DNA of 64,000 bases from Saururus chinensis (GCA_035235625.1 CP141143.1:27600592-27664591); one strand, 5' to 3'; numbered from the stretch's first letter, positions 48,629 to 61,806 are shown. Translations and numbers: made by a program. Notes: a model not told the origin generated them from the sequence alone.

Positions 48629-49023
48629 CAAGGAGGGGTGCGCGGAAGCCCCTCAAACCACAAGGTGGTTGTCGACCACAAGGAGGATAGGGGACAAGTG
48701 GGAGTGAGAAGGGGGCTAGTGGGGTTGATTAGGGCTCCTCCTAATCCTCTTCTATATTTATACTCCTTTAGATATACTCTAATTAAGTGGGCATGCTCCT
48801 ACTTCTACTTTGACACTTAGAGGATCAATTATAACAGTAAATGACACTATCTTGCCGAGCCCATGGAGGCTTGAGCCTCCGTGTGTGACTATGTTTACTT
48901 TAGAGTCTGCCCTTCACTAACCACATGGGTCCCACCACTACCAAATTTGTCAAGTATTCACATGTTGTGGTGTGTGCGTACATGCATGCATGTGTGTACA
49001 CTTGGGTATGTGTGCACATAAAC

Positions 49024-49440
49024 ACTCCAACAAAAAAGGGCTTTTGCAACAATTTTTTTTGCAATGAAGTAAAATTTATTGCTAAAAGTATACTTTTGTG
49101 ACAATTTAGGAGTGTAGCAAAAGAATGCACTTTTGGCAATGAATAAACCTAATCCTTGCAAAAGATTATCCTTTTTGTAACAATAAGTTTTTTTTGCTAC
49201 AAAAGATTGTTATGTTTGTGACAAATTTGCTAGTTCATTGCAAATGATTATATCTTTTGCAACTAATTGGCAAGTTTGCTACAAAAGATATATCCCTTTT
49301 TATTTTTATATAAAAAATAAAAAGTAAATTCTCAACATAAATATGAAAAACAAAAGAGTTTATCATTTGTGATAAATTGGGCAGTCCATCGCAAAATGTG
49401 TGTCATTTTTACTTTTTATTAAAAATAAAAAATACCAAGT
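49024..49440. mobile_element. Possible CACTA-type end with subterminal repeats
   Basis: CACTCCAACAAAAAAGGGCTTTTGCAAC resembles a mutated CACTACAA terminus. It is followed by repeated TTTGCAAC/TTTGTGAC units in alternating orientation, as in CACTA subterminal regions. The partner end is not certain. Confidence 0.4.
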
Positions 49441-50075
49441 AGGGGTATTAACAAGCTGAATCGAGTATTGGGCTTGTGTAGTTTGAACTCAAGTTGTTCA
49501 AACTTAGTTTGACTGTGGCTTGAAGCTCGTTAGAGTAAGAACCTTCCAGCTCGAGCTCAGCTTGAAGTGGAAATCCATAGCTCGAACCTTATTAAGTAAA
49601 CTAGGAGCCCATGCTCAACTTGGGCTTTAAAAAATAAGGGTAAAATATATCTAAATCTAAAATATTAAAATTAGTCCTTATAAATAAGGCACTAACACCC
49701 TGTGAACTTTGACAAAATAACACTTACACCTCCTAATATGTTAAAAAGTGCATATACACCCATATTACTAACAAAATTGTTAGTAGTTATTTTCAATGAC
49801 CAAAATACTCTTATCTACTTAACTGCTAAGGGGGTCACGATAGATGGGAGAGTGGTGGATGACTGAGTGGTAAAGGAAGTGCATCTGTCACACTTCCTAT
49901 CAGTTGCGCCTCCTATAACCCCCTTTGTGGGTATGTGAATAATGTTTTTTTTATAATTTGAAAATAATTTCTAATGGTGTTGTCAACAATTTGGGGTGTA
50001 AGTACAATTTTTAAAATGTGAGGGTGAGTAAATACTATCTTGCTAATTGTTAGGGTGTGTAAGTGCAATTTACCT
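49441..50075. mobile_element. hAT-like piece and a TIR element (49637-50075)
   Basis: Positions 49441-49630 carry GGGGTATTAACAAGCTGAATCGAG and AGCTCGAGCTC, the same family as 18832-19490. Positions 49637-50075 have imperfect inverted ends (GGGTAAAATATATC / GCAATTTACCTA) with inner blocks ACTTACACCTCC / GGGTGTAAGTAC. Confidence 0.5.
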
Positions 50076-51185
50076 ATATAAATATAATAGTAAAAAAATT
50101 GAGGATAGTTCTTACACAAAAAATAATATCCCATATGGTGGTTGTAAATTGTTTATAGTAAAACAATTGGCAAGAAGATAATATATGATACTTGTGTTGT
50201 CACAAGGGACCACTCTGATTATTTTGTGTGTGTGATTGCTTTCAATTCTCACTCCCTAGTAAGGATTATTTTGTGCGTGTGATTATTTTGTTTGTAGTAA
50301 GGATTTGACCTGCCTATGAGATGTTAGTAAGTTTGATGTACTAAGAACCAAGGTTATCGTCAAAGAGAATTCTTCACTTCTAATTCTAAATAATTAAAAA
50401 TATTCTATGAACAATACCATATAAATTGGGTAGGAAATAAGGTAGTGATTGTGTAGCCAATTATCTATTCCTAATATATAAATATTATTTTCGGGTTAGG
50501 TTATCTCTTTGGTTCTTGTTTCAAATTTTAGAAGAATTATTAGGTATTTTAGTGTTATATTACATTGAAATTAATATATTTATATATGTGTATATATTTT
50601 ATCTAATTCTATTTCTATGATATATATGAATTTTAATAGTTTTAGTTCATTTTGAAAAACCAAATGTAGCTAATAATTTGGGACATGGGGAGTTTGTATT
50701 AACATATGTCACACACATACACACACATGCATAGAAATATTTGTGCTTCTAAATTGAATCCCAAATAAATGTTTGGGTGAGGGCAGAAGGATATGTATCT
50801 ATGTGTGTTGTGAAAGGTATGACAACTCACAATGCACTGACACACTCCCATTAATTATGAAATGAGAATAATACAAAATTAATACCCTTTAGCCTCAAGT
50901 TATATTGGTGCAACCTAGTTACAAAATATCTATTTTGATTTTTATATTTCATAATAACTACGTGAATTATTTATAAAAATAATAGAAAACTAGGACCGTT
51001 ATAGAGTTGAACATTTTAAGGCCCACATAGGTTTAGGGTTGGGTCAAGGCCTAGAAATAATGTGATAGGCTAAGGCCAAGGCCGAACACCGGCCCAACCT
51101 AGTTGCAACCCTAGTTGTGAGATATTAGTGTCATGACTTATTTTGCATCAGTGAAACCTAATTACAATATATTAATTTAAATTTT
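50076..51185. other. Intergenic, no gene recognised
   Basis: AT-rich. A short hAT-like patch with AAGGCCCA/GGCCAAGGCC repeats lies near 51000-51110. Confidence 0.45.
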
Positions 51186-51189
51186 TTAT

Positions 51190-51370
51190 ATTGGGGAGAG
51201 GGGGGAGTTGGGGAGAGGGGGGGGAGCCGGGGAGAGAGAGGGAGGGGAGTCGGGGGAAGCGGGAGGGAGGGGGGAGCTGGGGAGACAGAGGGGAGCCGGG
51301 GAGAGAGAGGGGGGGACTGGGAGGGAGGGGGGCCGGATTCCGGGCAGCGGGGCGGTCGGAAGCTAGGCAG
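51190..51370. repeat. G-rich low-complexity block (GGGGAGAGGGGGGAG)
   Basis: Purine-rich on the plus strand. Long frames on both strands come from composition and are rejected as genes. Multiple G-runs could support G-quadruplexes. Confidence 0.8.
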
Positions 51371-52014
51371 CGGGGCAGCAAGGTACTGGGCGGCGAGGTG
51401 GCAGGGTATATACCGGGGATGGGGGGTAGATATAAGGCGCAGGCAAAATTTTGGCCCCGGAAAAAATAATAATTTAGCGACGCTCTTTGACACTTTATTA
51501 GGCACTCAGTAGCGACGTATAAATTTATATGTTGCTACTGAGACGCTACTAGCAACGCTCTGAAGAGTGTCGCTAAAAATAAAAACTTTTGTTGCAAGCG
51601 GAATTTCATCCGCGACAAAATTTTTTTTTTTAAATAAAACTTGTTAGCGACACTCTACCAGAGCATCGCTATTAGGCATTCAATCGCAACATATAGATTT
51701 ATACTTCGCTACTGAGTAGCTACTAGCGACGCTCCTTCTCTCTCCTCCCTCCCTCTCTCTCCTTCCTCCCTCTCTTTCGTCCCCCCCTCTATTTTGCATT
51801 TAATTTTTTATTTAAAACATAGGTAGTAGCGACGCATGTTACTATGCATCGCTACTACCAAGGGTAATAGCGACGCATATGTACATGTGTCGCTACTACC
51901 CTAAGGCAGTAGCGATGCATATGTCTATATGTCGTTGCTGCCCTTATGTAGTAGCGATGCATAAGATTATGCATCACTACTACATCTTTTTTTTAAATTT
52001 TATATTTTTTAAAA

Positions 52015-52670
52015 CAATTTTTTCTCTCTCCTCCCTCCCCCTCTCTCTCTCTACACTCTTCTCTCTCTCCTCCCTCCCTCCATCTCCCTCCCTCTACACT
52101 CTCTTCTCTCTCTCTCTCCTCCCTCCCTCTCTCCCCTCTATCTCTCCCCGTCTCTCTCTCCTCCCTCTCCTCTATCTCTCTACACACACTCTCTCCTCCT
52201 CCTCCCTCCCTCTCCCTACACTCTCCTCTCTCTCTCTCCTTCCCTTCCCCTCCTCTCCCTCTCTCCTCCCTCTCTCTCTCCTCCTCCCTCCTCTCTCTCT
52301 CCTCCCCCTATTTTTTATTTAATTTTTTATTTAAAACATAGGTAGTAGCGACACATGTTACTATGCATCGCTACTACCAAGGGTAATAGCGACGCATATG
52401 TCTATGCGTCGCTATCTTTATGTAGTAGCGACGCATATGACTATGCATCGCTACTACATATATTTTTTAATTTTTTATATTTTTTTCAAATATTTTTTCT
52501 CTCTCCCCTCCTCTCTCTCTTTCCTCCATCTCCTCTCTCTCTCCCTCTCTCCTTCCCCTCTTCTCTCTCTCCCTCTCTCTCTCTCTCTCCTCCCTCTCAT
52601 CTCTCTCTCCCCTCTCTCTCTCTCCCTCTCCTCTCTCTCCCCCCTCCCTCTCCCCTTCTCTCTCTCCTCC

Positions 52671-52718
<48 letters not shown>

Positions 52719-52890
52719 TTCCCTCTTCCCCCTCTCCCCCTCTCTCTCCTCCCTCTCCTCTCTCCCCTCTCTCTCTCCTCCCTCTCCTCTCTCTCTCCAC
52801 TTCTCTCTCTCCTCCCCCCCCCCCCTCTCTCTCTCCCTCCCCTCTCTTCCCCTCCTCTCTCTCCCCTCCCTCCCCCTCTCTCTCTTTCAT
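52015..52890. repeat. CT-rich microsatellite blocks
   Basis: Two long pyrimidine blocks (52021-52310, 52495-52885) of CTCTCT/CCTCCCT. Leu/Ser/Pro-rich frames of 97-183 codons here are compositional. Confidence 0.95.
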
Positions 52891-53123
52891 TAAATTTTTT
52901 ATTTAAAAATTAGGTAGTAGTGACGCATGTGACTATGCGTCGCTACTACTATTAGGTAGTAGCAACGCATATGTCTATCTGTCACTATTAGTTGTTAATT
53001 TTAAAATTTTTTATTTAAATTTGAGAATTATTAGCGACACATATTTACAAACGTCGCTATTGGTGAAACTAGTAGCGATGTTTGTAAAAATGCGTCATTA
53101 ATAGTTTTAAATTTTTTAAAAAA

Positions 53124-53228
<105 letters not shown>

Positions 53229-53489
53229 TGACGCTTATAAAAGTGTCGCTAATAACGTAAGTATTAGCGACACATAAATGAAAGTGTCACTAACATTTTA
53301 AGTATTAGCAACACTTGGATTTATGCATCGCTACTAGACTACCATTAGCGACGCTTAAGATTATGCGTAGCTAATAGTGGGTTTTTTTACAACGGTTTTT
53401 TATATGTCATTATTATCACTTTTTAGCGACGCATAGGATTGCGACGTTTATATAAGCATCGCTAATACCCAATTTTGTTGTAGTGAGGA

Positions 53490-55131
53490 ATGGATGATAT
53501 TGTCTTTTGGCTTTTAGCTAAATTTCAGAAATGTCAAATCGAAGTAGAGGAAATAGTGATGATTTTTGTGCCTCACTACAATAATCTTGGTCATCAAAGG
53601 TGGTTTAGTTAGAGGTAGTGATTTAGTTAGAGGTGGTTACTCAATTCACTTCATGGACTATGCTCTAAATATGACTCTAGCCTCTCTTTTCAATTTCTGC
53701 TGTAGATTTACCTCTATCTTAGCCATTGAAAGTTTCTTGATGAAAGTGTAATTAACTTTATTAACAAACTAAATAAAAAGTGGGTGAGCAAGCCCAAGTA
53801 TGAAACCAAAAGGAGATTGCTTGTATGGCTTCACTTTTGGGAACCAATAGGCCATAGACTATCCTTATTTAGAGAATTATTATCTTCAAAATGATAATGC
53901 ACCTTTTTTTTAGTACTTTTTCGCAAAATGTTCAATGAAAGATTAGCGGGCGTCAAGCACGAACACCTCAGTAGTGCAGATTCAACTCAAAAAAAGAGTT
54001 AAATTGAACTTTTTCTATGCATATTATCTTTGCTGCAATAAAGTTCTTTTAGTGCAAAATAGAAAAAAGTTCATTTTAAAAATTTTAAAAATTAAATGTA
54101 TTTAGATTTAGATTTAAATTTGATTTAGATTCAAAACAAAATTCATATCAACATATGGTATATAGCTTTTTAAATTTAGATTTAGACGAAGCAAAGGCAC
54201 CCTTGGTTGGAGAATGAAAAAATAGGATAATTAATATTAGATAAATATTTTTAAATGAGATAATTAATACGGGACAAAAGGAGTTTCCAACATAATTTAT
54301 CTTAAGAATTCTTATGTAGTTGCTATTAAGCATGAACCAGCTCAATTTCACACAAAAGTTGATCGAGCTTGATCTGAGTTGGCTACACATTCTTTTGTTA
54401 AGAAGACTCCCAAAATCTTAAGGTTTTAGGGAAGGGTTAACTACTAGCTGGATTTCGACATCTAAATGATTTAACTCTTTTTTACCAAGAATGCTTGCCG
54501 CACATGGCCGTGAAGCACAGGCCCCATACATAAATGCAGGCCGCAAGCCATCATCGTGGTGTGCTTGCATTGAGCGTTCCTTGGCATAAGCAAATGTAGA
54601 TTTTTATAACTTTTATTCTCCCTTCGTCCCACATTTAATATCTTATTTAATTTTTCAAAATAAACTAATTTTAGGTGGGCTATTGTGACCCCTACTGCAG
54701 ATGAGCTAGATGCCAAGAACATTAAGCATATTTAAAGTGCTAAGAAAGACTAGAAAATGATTTTATACATATTATTGATGTCCATCTCTTTTTTTATGTG
54801 CTTTGGCTCTACTCGTTATAAGTACTATTAAATCCACCAGAGTTCATTGTCGAGAGTAGATGCTGAGTCTAATGTACCTCATTTTTCTTCAAAATATCCA
54901 CCATCGGGTACAATGATTTAGCAAACAACAGTACGCAAATTGACAAGAACCATAAAAAACCCATATATCACATTATTGTTCCTTTCATTATGCTCCTCAT
55001 TTTGCCAGGAAGTTCCTGGCTTGCTCGGAAAAGTAGTTAATGTCACAGCCACTTCCTTGAGTGATTAGACGGCCATTGGAAGTATCTATAGTAGCAGACA
55101 AGGAAAGTTTCTGTACTAAATAACTCCCCTC
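53490..55131. other. Upstream region of the P450 gene
   Basis: No gene recognised. Stowaway-type half ends occur at 54256-54284 (right-type end) and 54608-54640 (left-type end), pointing away from each other. Confidence 0.5.
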
Positions 55132-55142
55132 TTTATATATAT
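55132..55142 (+). promoter_or_regulatory. TATA box of the P450 gene
   Basis: TTATATATATC lies about 90 bp before the ATG, leaving room for a leader of about 55-60 nt. An out-of-frame ATG at 55217 overlaps the start region. Confidence 0.6.
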
Positions 55143-55223
55143 CCAGATAATATAGGACATAAACCTTCAAGAATTCGGAATCTCATCAAACTTCCCATTT
55201 CATCCTCTTCAATAGCATGCTCC

Positions 55224-58200
55224 ATGGAACTACAACTCCCAGCTTTAACTTTCCTGTTGGCATCCATGGCCCTTTTCATGTTGTTGGTGTTGAATTATAG
55301 GAAGAGCCCTAAAACCAAAGTCCCAACTGCCAAACTACCTCCAGGGCCGCCAAAGCTGCCTATAATAGGCAGCATGCACCACATGCTAGGTTCTTTGCCC
55401 TACAAGGCCCTTGCTGACTTAGCCAAAAAATATGGCCCCCTAATGCACCTCCAGCTAGGGGAACTGCCGGTTGTTGTTGTCTCCTCTCCTGAAGTTGCTA
55501 AGGAGATCATGAAGACCCATGACATCAATTTCTCCCAAAGGCCTGAGATCTTTGGCTCAAAGATACTAAGCTATGGGTGCAAAGACATAATATGGGCACC
55601 TTATGGAGAGTACTGGAGGCAACTTAGGAAGATTTGCATTCTTGAGCTTTTAAGTGCAAAGCGGGTTCAATCTTTTCGATCCGTTAGAGAAAACGAAGTC
55701 TCGAATCTTGTAGAAGAGCTTTCGGAGAGTGCAGGATCGACGATCAACCTGTCGAAGAAGATCTTCATGTTGACGAATAATGTGACTGCCCGGACGGCAT
55801 TTGGTGATAGATGTGAGGATCAATTGGAGTTCAAATTGGCTGTGGACGAGTCTTTGAAGATTGTGGGAGGTTTTGATGTGGCTGATTTGTTCCCTTCATC
55901 CAATTTGCTTCGTGCCATTACTGGCACAAAGCCAAAGTTTGAGGCCATTCATAGAAAGATTGATGGGATCATGGGCAGGATTATTGATGCTCACAGGGAG
56001 AAGATGTTGAAGGCCAAAGATGAAGGCAGTGAGGTGGAAGAGCTGGTTGATGTTCTTCTAAGAGTTCAGGAGCATGGTGACCTTGAGTTTCATCTCTCAC
56101 ACGAGAATATAAAAGCAGTCCTTTTCGTAAGTATACTATTTTTTATGTTTTCGTTTGGTACATAGCAGTTGGAGATGCGTCATTAGGATTGCCATCATTT
56201 GAATATAATAAAGTTTCTGTTAATCACTTTGGACCAACAATTAACAAAGAGGGAGAGTGCTGGCCTAGTATTATTTTTATGATAATTAGGGAGATAAACA
56301 CTCTATATTTTACATAATTAGATGATTTTGACCCATGTGGTGGTGATGCTAAAAATGTATCCACCTTGGTGGCCATGGAGATGGAGATTCCATCAAAATA
56401 GGCGTACTTGAAATCCTGCCCATAACTAAGTGGCAGCTCAATTACAAGAATACTCACATCAATAGCTGGGATGATCACCAAAATATAGATGTCTATTGTG
56501 GAAGAACTATAGTGAACTGTAGCACAATTAAGGAGTTATATATACAAGTTATAAAGGATATAAAAAAGGAAAATAAGGAAAGAAAAAAGTCAGAAATCAT
56601 GTTTATTTTTAACATCATAACTTGAAGTGAATCAAATATAATCTCAGCTTAGATTTTACTTTGTCTAGAACTTGTCATTTTCATGCAAACTGTCTGCTCT
56701 TGTAAAATTTGGCCTGTTTAATTACTGGCTTATTTTAAATAAGTATGCTATGATTTTCTTAGAAAAAAATGTCATGATTTAAAATTCTAGATAAAAAAGG
56801 AAAAATTTTAAAAAATAAATATTTTGCTCGAAAATGGGTTAGCAAGTGGGTTGAGCCTAATTTGTGTGATGCCCACTATTTTGGGTGTCACATACCGAGA
56901 TTTTAAAACTAATTTTTTATAATTTAATGAGCGGAAACTAATTTTTCAGAAACTTTTATTAAAACATTTGATAAATTTATCTCGGTTGTAATCAACTTGT
57001 TTTCGAATACATTATTCAAAACTAGATAATATATTGACAAAGTCAAACTATACCACAAACACACACACGGTCCAACATAAGTATATGTCACATATCCATA
57101 ATATATAGCAACCATAAATAATTGACATTCAAGTGACTAAGTTTAAATACACACATACTAAGAGTTTACTAATGAAGTCCAAAATCTGGCATCAAACTAT
57201 GAAGTAAGCTGGTCATTCTTTCTTAGCACCACAGTCTCAACTTGGTTACTCTTTTTGCGAACTTGTATAAGAAGGATACTGAGTATACAAATATACTTAG
57301 TAAAATAGCTAAACAAGTATCTGTAATGGTAAAACACCCATAAATTAAAAATATCATAACTAAGTGAACATGATCATTATTTCCCAACTACACCAAATGA
57401 AACAAAAGAATATAAATTAATCACAATATGTTCAAAAGCACAATAACATAGGCAATACTTTGTGATGACCACACTTATGAGTCACTTACACCCTAAGTGC
57501 AAGTTATAAAGGTCCTCCATAATATGATAACCATGTCTAAGAGTCTTTATCACTTACTAGCCCATGAAATACTCACAAATTCAACTTCAATTCTTTTAAA
57601 GCCTGCCTGCTCCATTCACATCAGGAAGTTAAGGCCCACAAAGGCTCATGAACCCTAGCGGTTGAGATATCAACTATCATAATTATCATATCCTCATGTA
57701 TTATGTTACACGGGATTATTTATCTTTATATACTCTAATCTATTCGAACCTAACTCTTAGGCCAAAGAAGTGGCTCTACATAACTCTCATCCTTAGGGAG
57801 CCAAAAGACTATGATCATTTATTATACCATATTTTCTGTTTACGTGTCTAAATGACTCACTTGAGGAGAGTCGACATAACATTAGAAAACTTCGACCTTA
57901 TGTGTCAAATACTAACAATCTAAGGTGCAGTCCAATATAAGAACTGATACACGCAAACATATTCATCATCACATATACATTCATTCATAAGCACTAAAAA
58001 TCATGTCATTGTAATACTTAATAATAACATATATAACTTCATAACTCATTATAAAAAATACTCAACACTAACTTACTGTCGGTAGACTCACCGACATGTC
58101 GACCAATTTACCGATGCCCATTGATAACCCATTGACGTGTTGAACCCTTACCAATAGTGAGTTGGCTAGAATAACTTACCTCATTGACACCACTATGACA

Positions 58201-61200
58201 TGTCAACCTTATTGCCATTGACTGGCCGATTGCACACTGGTGCATCAATACGTGTCAATGTCAGCATTGCCATCTCTCTCCTTTCATAGACGTCGTCAAC
58301 GACGTATTGGTGGTTATGCCAATGAATGGGAAGATATAGCAAAAATTGTTCCTTTTCCCCCCAAAATCACTCCTAATCATGCTTTAATGCAAACCTTCCC
58401 TCACAACACATTCTCACAATGAGAATTCATGATTTATACTTTGAAATGATCATTAAACATGAGTAAACATGATCACATAACATTTTCATGATGAAAATAT
58501 CAGAATTTATCTTCTAAATACATTCATGACGAGTAATACTTATAACTCATCTCATGAATTCACTTCAAAATCACAAACTTGGCTTTCTTCCCTCTCCCTC
58601 TGGACTTTAAGATGCCCTAATCCTTCATCTTCAACTCAAAGTCAGAGATTCCGAAGAATTCAGCTCAAGGATTGTAAATATATTTATACGAGCGAGAAAA
58701 AATTGAATTATTGTACATAACCATCTAAAAAATTGCACGAAACTTCTTCTCTCAGTGCAATTTTGACCGTGTCTATAAGACACACTTAGTGCACTGATGC
58801 ATTGATGGCCTGCCGACAATGAATCTGACTCTTCATCGGTGAAGTAACCGATATGTCGAACCTTACCTACAGTAACCCAGAAGTTCATTGGCGAAGACAC
58901 TAACGTGTTGATGCTTGTCGACAGAAACTCTATTTCTAAAAAGTCAAAATATAATTTTTAGGTATCGTTGTTACTACTTTCCTACCTTTATTATTCAATA
59001 ATACTATTATTACCAACAAGTTCGTCAACTCAACAGGAGGCAGGAGCGATGCCAATGAAACTCAAGAATCAAAAGAGAACTTCTAGAAGATTAATAATTA
59101 ACATAATGTTCAACAATATCACACAAAAATCACATGTGTCACATTGCGCTTACTGGGTTTGAGTAGAGGCGGCAATGGGCCGGCTCAGGCCCATACGAGG
59201 TCTAGGTAGTATCGAGCTCGCATTTTAAGCCCACGGGCCTATGTCAACCCAACCCAAAAATTCCTAATGGCTCCAAAAGGAGTCATTGGTTAGCTGATGG
59301 GAGCAGCTCCACGCCCCCAACAGCTACAAAATGGCTCCTTTGAGCCTTTTGACCATTTTACCTACCAATAGAACCATGTTTTGGTAGTTGGGGCTAGGGT
59401 ATTTTTTATATTCTACGATGGAAAGCTCCCTTATAAATAGGAGGGGGGAGGGGGGGGGATTTTTCACACCTCACAACCTTACTAGCACTCAATCTCTCAA
59501 AATCTTCATTTTCTATCTTTATATAATTAGTTTGTTGGTTTTTTTCAGTTAAACGAATTGTGTTAGAACGTGGCATCCATTTTATGGGTTATTTCTACAG
59601 GTTCTACTATATGTTTCCTTTTAATGGAAAACGTGAAACACCTGGATAAATGATTAAAGCATATTAAAGCAATAGTAATCACTCTTGGCACAAAAAGAGA
59701 AATAATTGTCAATCCAAAGAAGTAAAGCATATCAAGTCAAAGTAATCTACATCAAGAAGTAATTGCTTTGAAATGATATGAAATTCACTTCTTGACATAA
59801 ATTTATTTAGCTGAACATGCTTTGCTTCTTTGGATTGGCAGTCATTTCTGTTTACGCCAACAGTGATTACTCTTACTTTAATCATTTATTTAGGTGTTTC
59901 ACATTTGTCATTGAAAAGAGACATCTAGTAGAACCTGTAGAAATAACCCATAAAATGAATGCAATATTTTGATATAATTAGTTTAACTAAAAAATGGAAT
60001 CAACAAACTATTTATCCTAAAATAAAATATGAAACAAAGTTATCATTTGCTTGCTACCTTAGCAATAATTTTTTATATAATTTCACCTCCTTAATATTTT
60101 TTACATATTTTTAAAATAAATTATTTTTTATTTTTTTATTGGGTTGCGAGCCAATTCGTGGGCTATGCTAGACCTGCTGTTTGCAAATACGGGTCAAACC
60201 CTATTTGGCCCATCTATATCAGGAGCCTTGTTCGGGCCCATGCCAGACCCTGGCCCACACAACCCATTACCACCTCTAGGTTTGAGCTCTGAGAAAATGC
60301 CTTTATGTTAGTTAAGGCATAAAATAATCCCATATCTAAACTGAGAATGAAATTTAATGGCCAAATAAGGAGTTAGATTGGCCTCATATTTAAGCCCTAT
60401 GGGGCACCTCGCTTTTGTGAGGGAGAGAAATCTTGTACCTATGTGAATTTGGTTGGTCTAAACCACAAGTTCACCATGTTTGGTTTAGTTTACATGCACA
60501 AGGCCCACTGGGTCAGATTGGGTTGGGTTAGGTAATTAAAAAAATAATTTTTTAGGGATAAATTCTTTCAGAATGTGTCTATATACCTCAATCATCTCTT
60601 TAATACCCCGTTTTACTTATAAATTTATAAGGAGGTTTATGGGTTATTGGGGTTATGAAAGGATTATTAATGCATTCATTCTTTTAATTAATTAACAAAA
60701 TGAAATAAAGTTTTCCCCGTAATAAATTGTCACCTTCTCGATGCCTAACTCAAAACAAGATATTTTCCTTTGGGAGATCACTGTATCCGGCGAGGGAGAC
60801 GTCAAAGTGATCCTAAGAGCCCATAGGAAGGATGTAAATTAGTCTTTAACGAACAAAGTATTACAACACTTATGATTCTTTCATAGTTCTTAGTTCTTGT
60901 ACAAGGTTCTATAAATCATAATCACATCAGCAAAGGGTATAGATATATTATATTTTTACATAAACTGCAAACAAATTTTTAGATAAAATTTATTTCTCTG
61001 TTAATATATTGCCTCACGTTCAATATGGTTCATGGTCTTTCTATACCCATTGATGTTCATGGATTTTTGCCATTTTTTTCATGAAATCTTTTCAGGATAT
61101 ATTTGTGGCTGGGACGGAGACTGCATCCACCACCATGGACTGGGTCATGGCACAACTGCTAAAACATCCCCAAGTGATGGTGAAAGTTCAGGCCGAGGTC

Positions 61201-61710
61201 AGAAGCGCTGCTAAGGGAAAAGAGAGTAAGATCACAGAGGCTGAGATTACTGAATTGAGTTATTTCCATGCAGTCATCAAGGAGACATTCAGACTATGCC
61301 CTCCTGTCCCACTGCTACTACCCCGGGAATCAATGGAAACATGCGAAATCAATGGCTATGAAATACCCAAGAAGACTAGGGTCCTTGTGAACTTCTGGGC
61401 TATTGGAAGGGACCCAAAGTACTGGGAGAATCCAGACGCTTTTGACCCAGATAGATTTATGGGAAGTTCAGTTGATTACAAGGGCCAAAACTTTGAGTTC
61501 ATACCATTTGGGTCTGGGAGGAGGGGCTGCCCTGGGATCTTGTTTGGCCTGGCTACGTTGGAGCTAGCTCTTGCAAATCTCCTCTATCACTTTGACTGGA
61601 AACTGCCTGATGGAGTGAAAGCTGAAGACTTTGACATGAGCGAGGCCTTTGGAATAACGATGACCAGAAAATCAAGCCTGAATGTAGTCCCTATTGCACA
61701 CTTTACATAG
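55224..61710 (+). CDS. Cytochrome P450, CYP71D-like, two exons
   Basis: Exon 1 is 55224-56126, exon 2 is 61096-61710. The intron (56127-61095, GT...AG) is phase 0, giving 505 aa, normal for the family. An N-terminal membrane anchor (about 5-25) is followed by the hinge LPPGPPKLPIIGS (38-50), C-helix WRQLRK (131-136), I-helix AGTETA (306-311), ExxR as ETFR (364-367), PDRF (419-422) and the haem loop PFGSGRRGCPG with ligand Cys446. Blocks such as ILSYGCKDIIWAPYGEYWRQ, ICILELLSAKRVQSFRS and the DMSEAFGIT end are typical of CYP71D. The intron position just before the I-helix oxygen-binding motif is the usual single CYP71 intron. It is an ER monooxygenase; family members oxidise terpenoids, alkaloids or phenolics, and the substrate cannot be told. 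All key residues are present. The AATAAA at 61801 is a likely poly(A) signal. Confidence 0.95.
56127..59155. other. P450 intron, left part; LTR-like sequence
   Basis: From about 56860 (TGATGCCCACTATTTTGGGTG) to about 58980 the sequence has the look of an LTR. It includes degenerate repeats of the type TGACATGTCAACC / CCGACATGTCGACC at 58075-58230 and 58790-58925. No coding sequence is seen. Confidence 0.4.
59164..60278. mobile_element. hAT-type non-autonomous element with perfect 8-bp target duplication
   Basis: The ends TAGAGGCGGCAATGGGCC and CCCATTACCACCTCTA are inverted. GGTTTGAG flanks both sides (59156-59163 and 60279-60286), an 8-bp duplication diagnostic of hAT. No transposase is present. 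It carries a long hairpin at 59523-60013. It sits inside the P450 intron. Confidence 0.9.
59523..60013. repeat. Long near-perfect hairpin, arms about 240 nt
   Basis: TTTATGGGTTATTTCTACAG (59580 onward) pairs with its reverse complement at about 59935-59955. Pairing continues inward through GTGAAACACCT, AATCACT-TTGGC, CAATCCAAAGAAG and TCAAGAAGT, and outward through CAGTTAAAC and TTTGTTG. The loop is near 59770. A transcript of the intron would form a long double strand. Confidence 0.85.
60287..60680 (+). mobile_element. Truncated LTR related to 43828-44653, plus short foldback
   Basis: Shares GGCC-CA-TT-AAGCCCT, CACTTTTGTG-GGGAGAGA-like and GGGTTGGGTTAGGT blocks with the solo LTR. The foldback at 60580-60670 matches 42590-42700. 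Confidence 0.5.
60681..61095. other. P450 intron, right part
   Basis: Ends in a T-rich tract and CTTTTCAG, the 3' splice site used for exon 2. No insert was recognised. Confidence 0.6.
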
Positions 61711-61800
61711 GTTGTGTTCTGGAAAACTTGTGACCACTAGTCAGGTTGATTGTAAAATGGGTATTCATAAGGTTAGCTGAGTTTGTGTGTGAAGCTACAA

Positions 61801-61806
61801 AATAAA
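61801..61806 (+). terminator. Probable poly(A) signal of the P450 gene
   Basis: AATAAA about 90 nt after the stop codon, followed by a T-rich tract at 61840. Confidence 0.55.

Noticed and set aside
51158..52913. Several Leu/Ser/Pro- or Arg/Glu-rich frames up to 183 codons
   Set aside because: Pure low-complexity CT/GA sequence.
51821..53000. Repeat-spacer pattern that might suggest a CRISPR array
   Set aside because: Repeats are inverted and unequal, spacers are microsatellites, and the context is plant nuclear DNA.
61032..61214. Frame starting at 61032 as an alternative P450 exon
   Set aside because: It is out of frame with the P450; the true exon starts at 61096 after CTTTTCAG.
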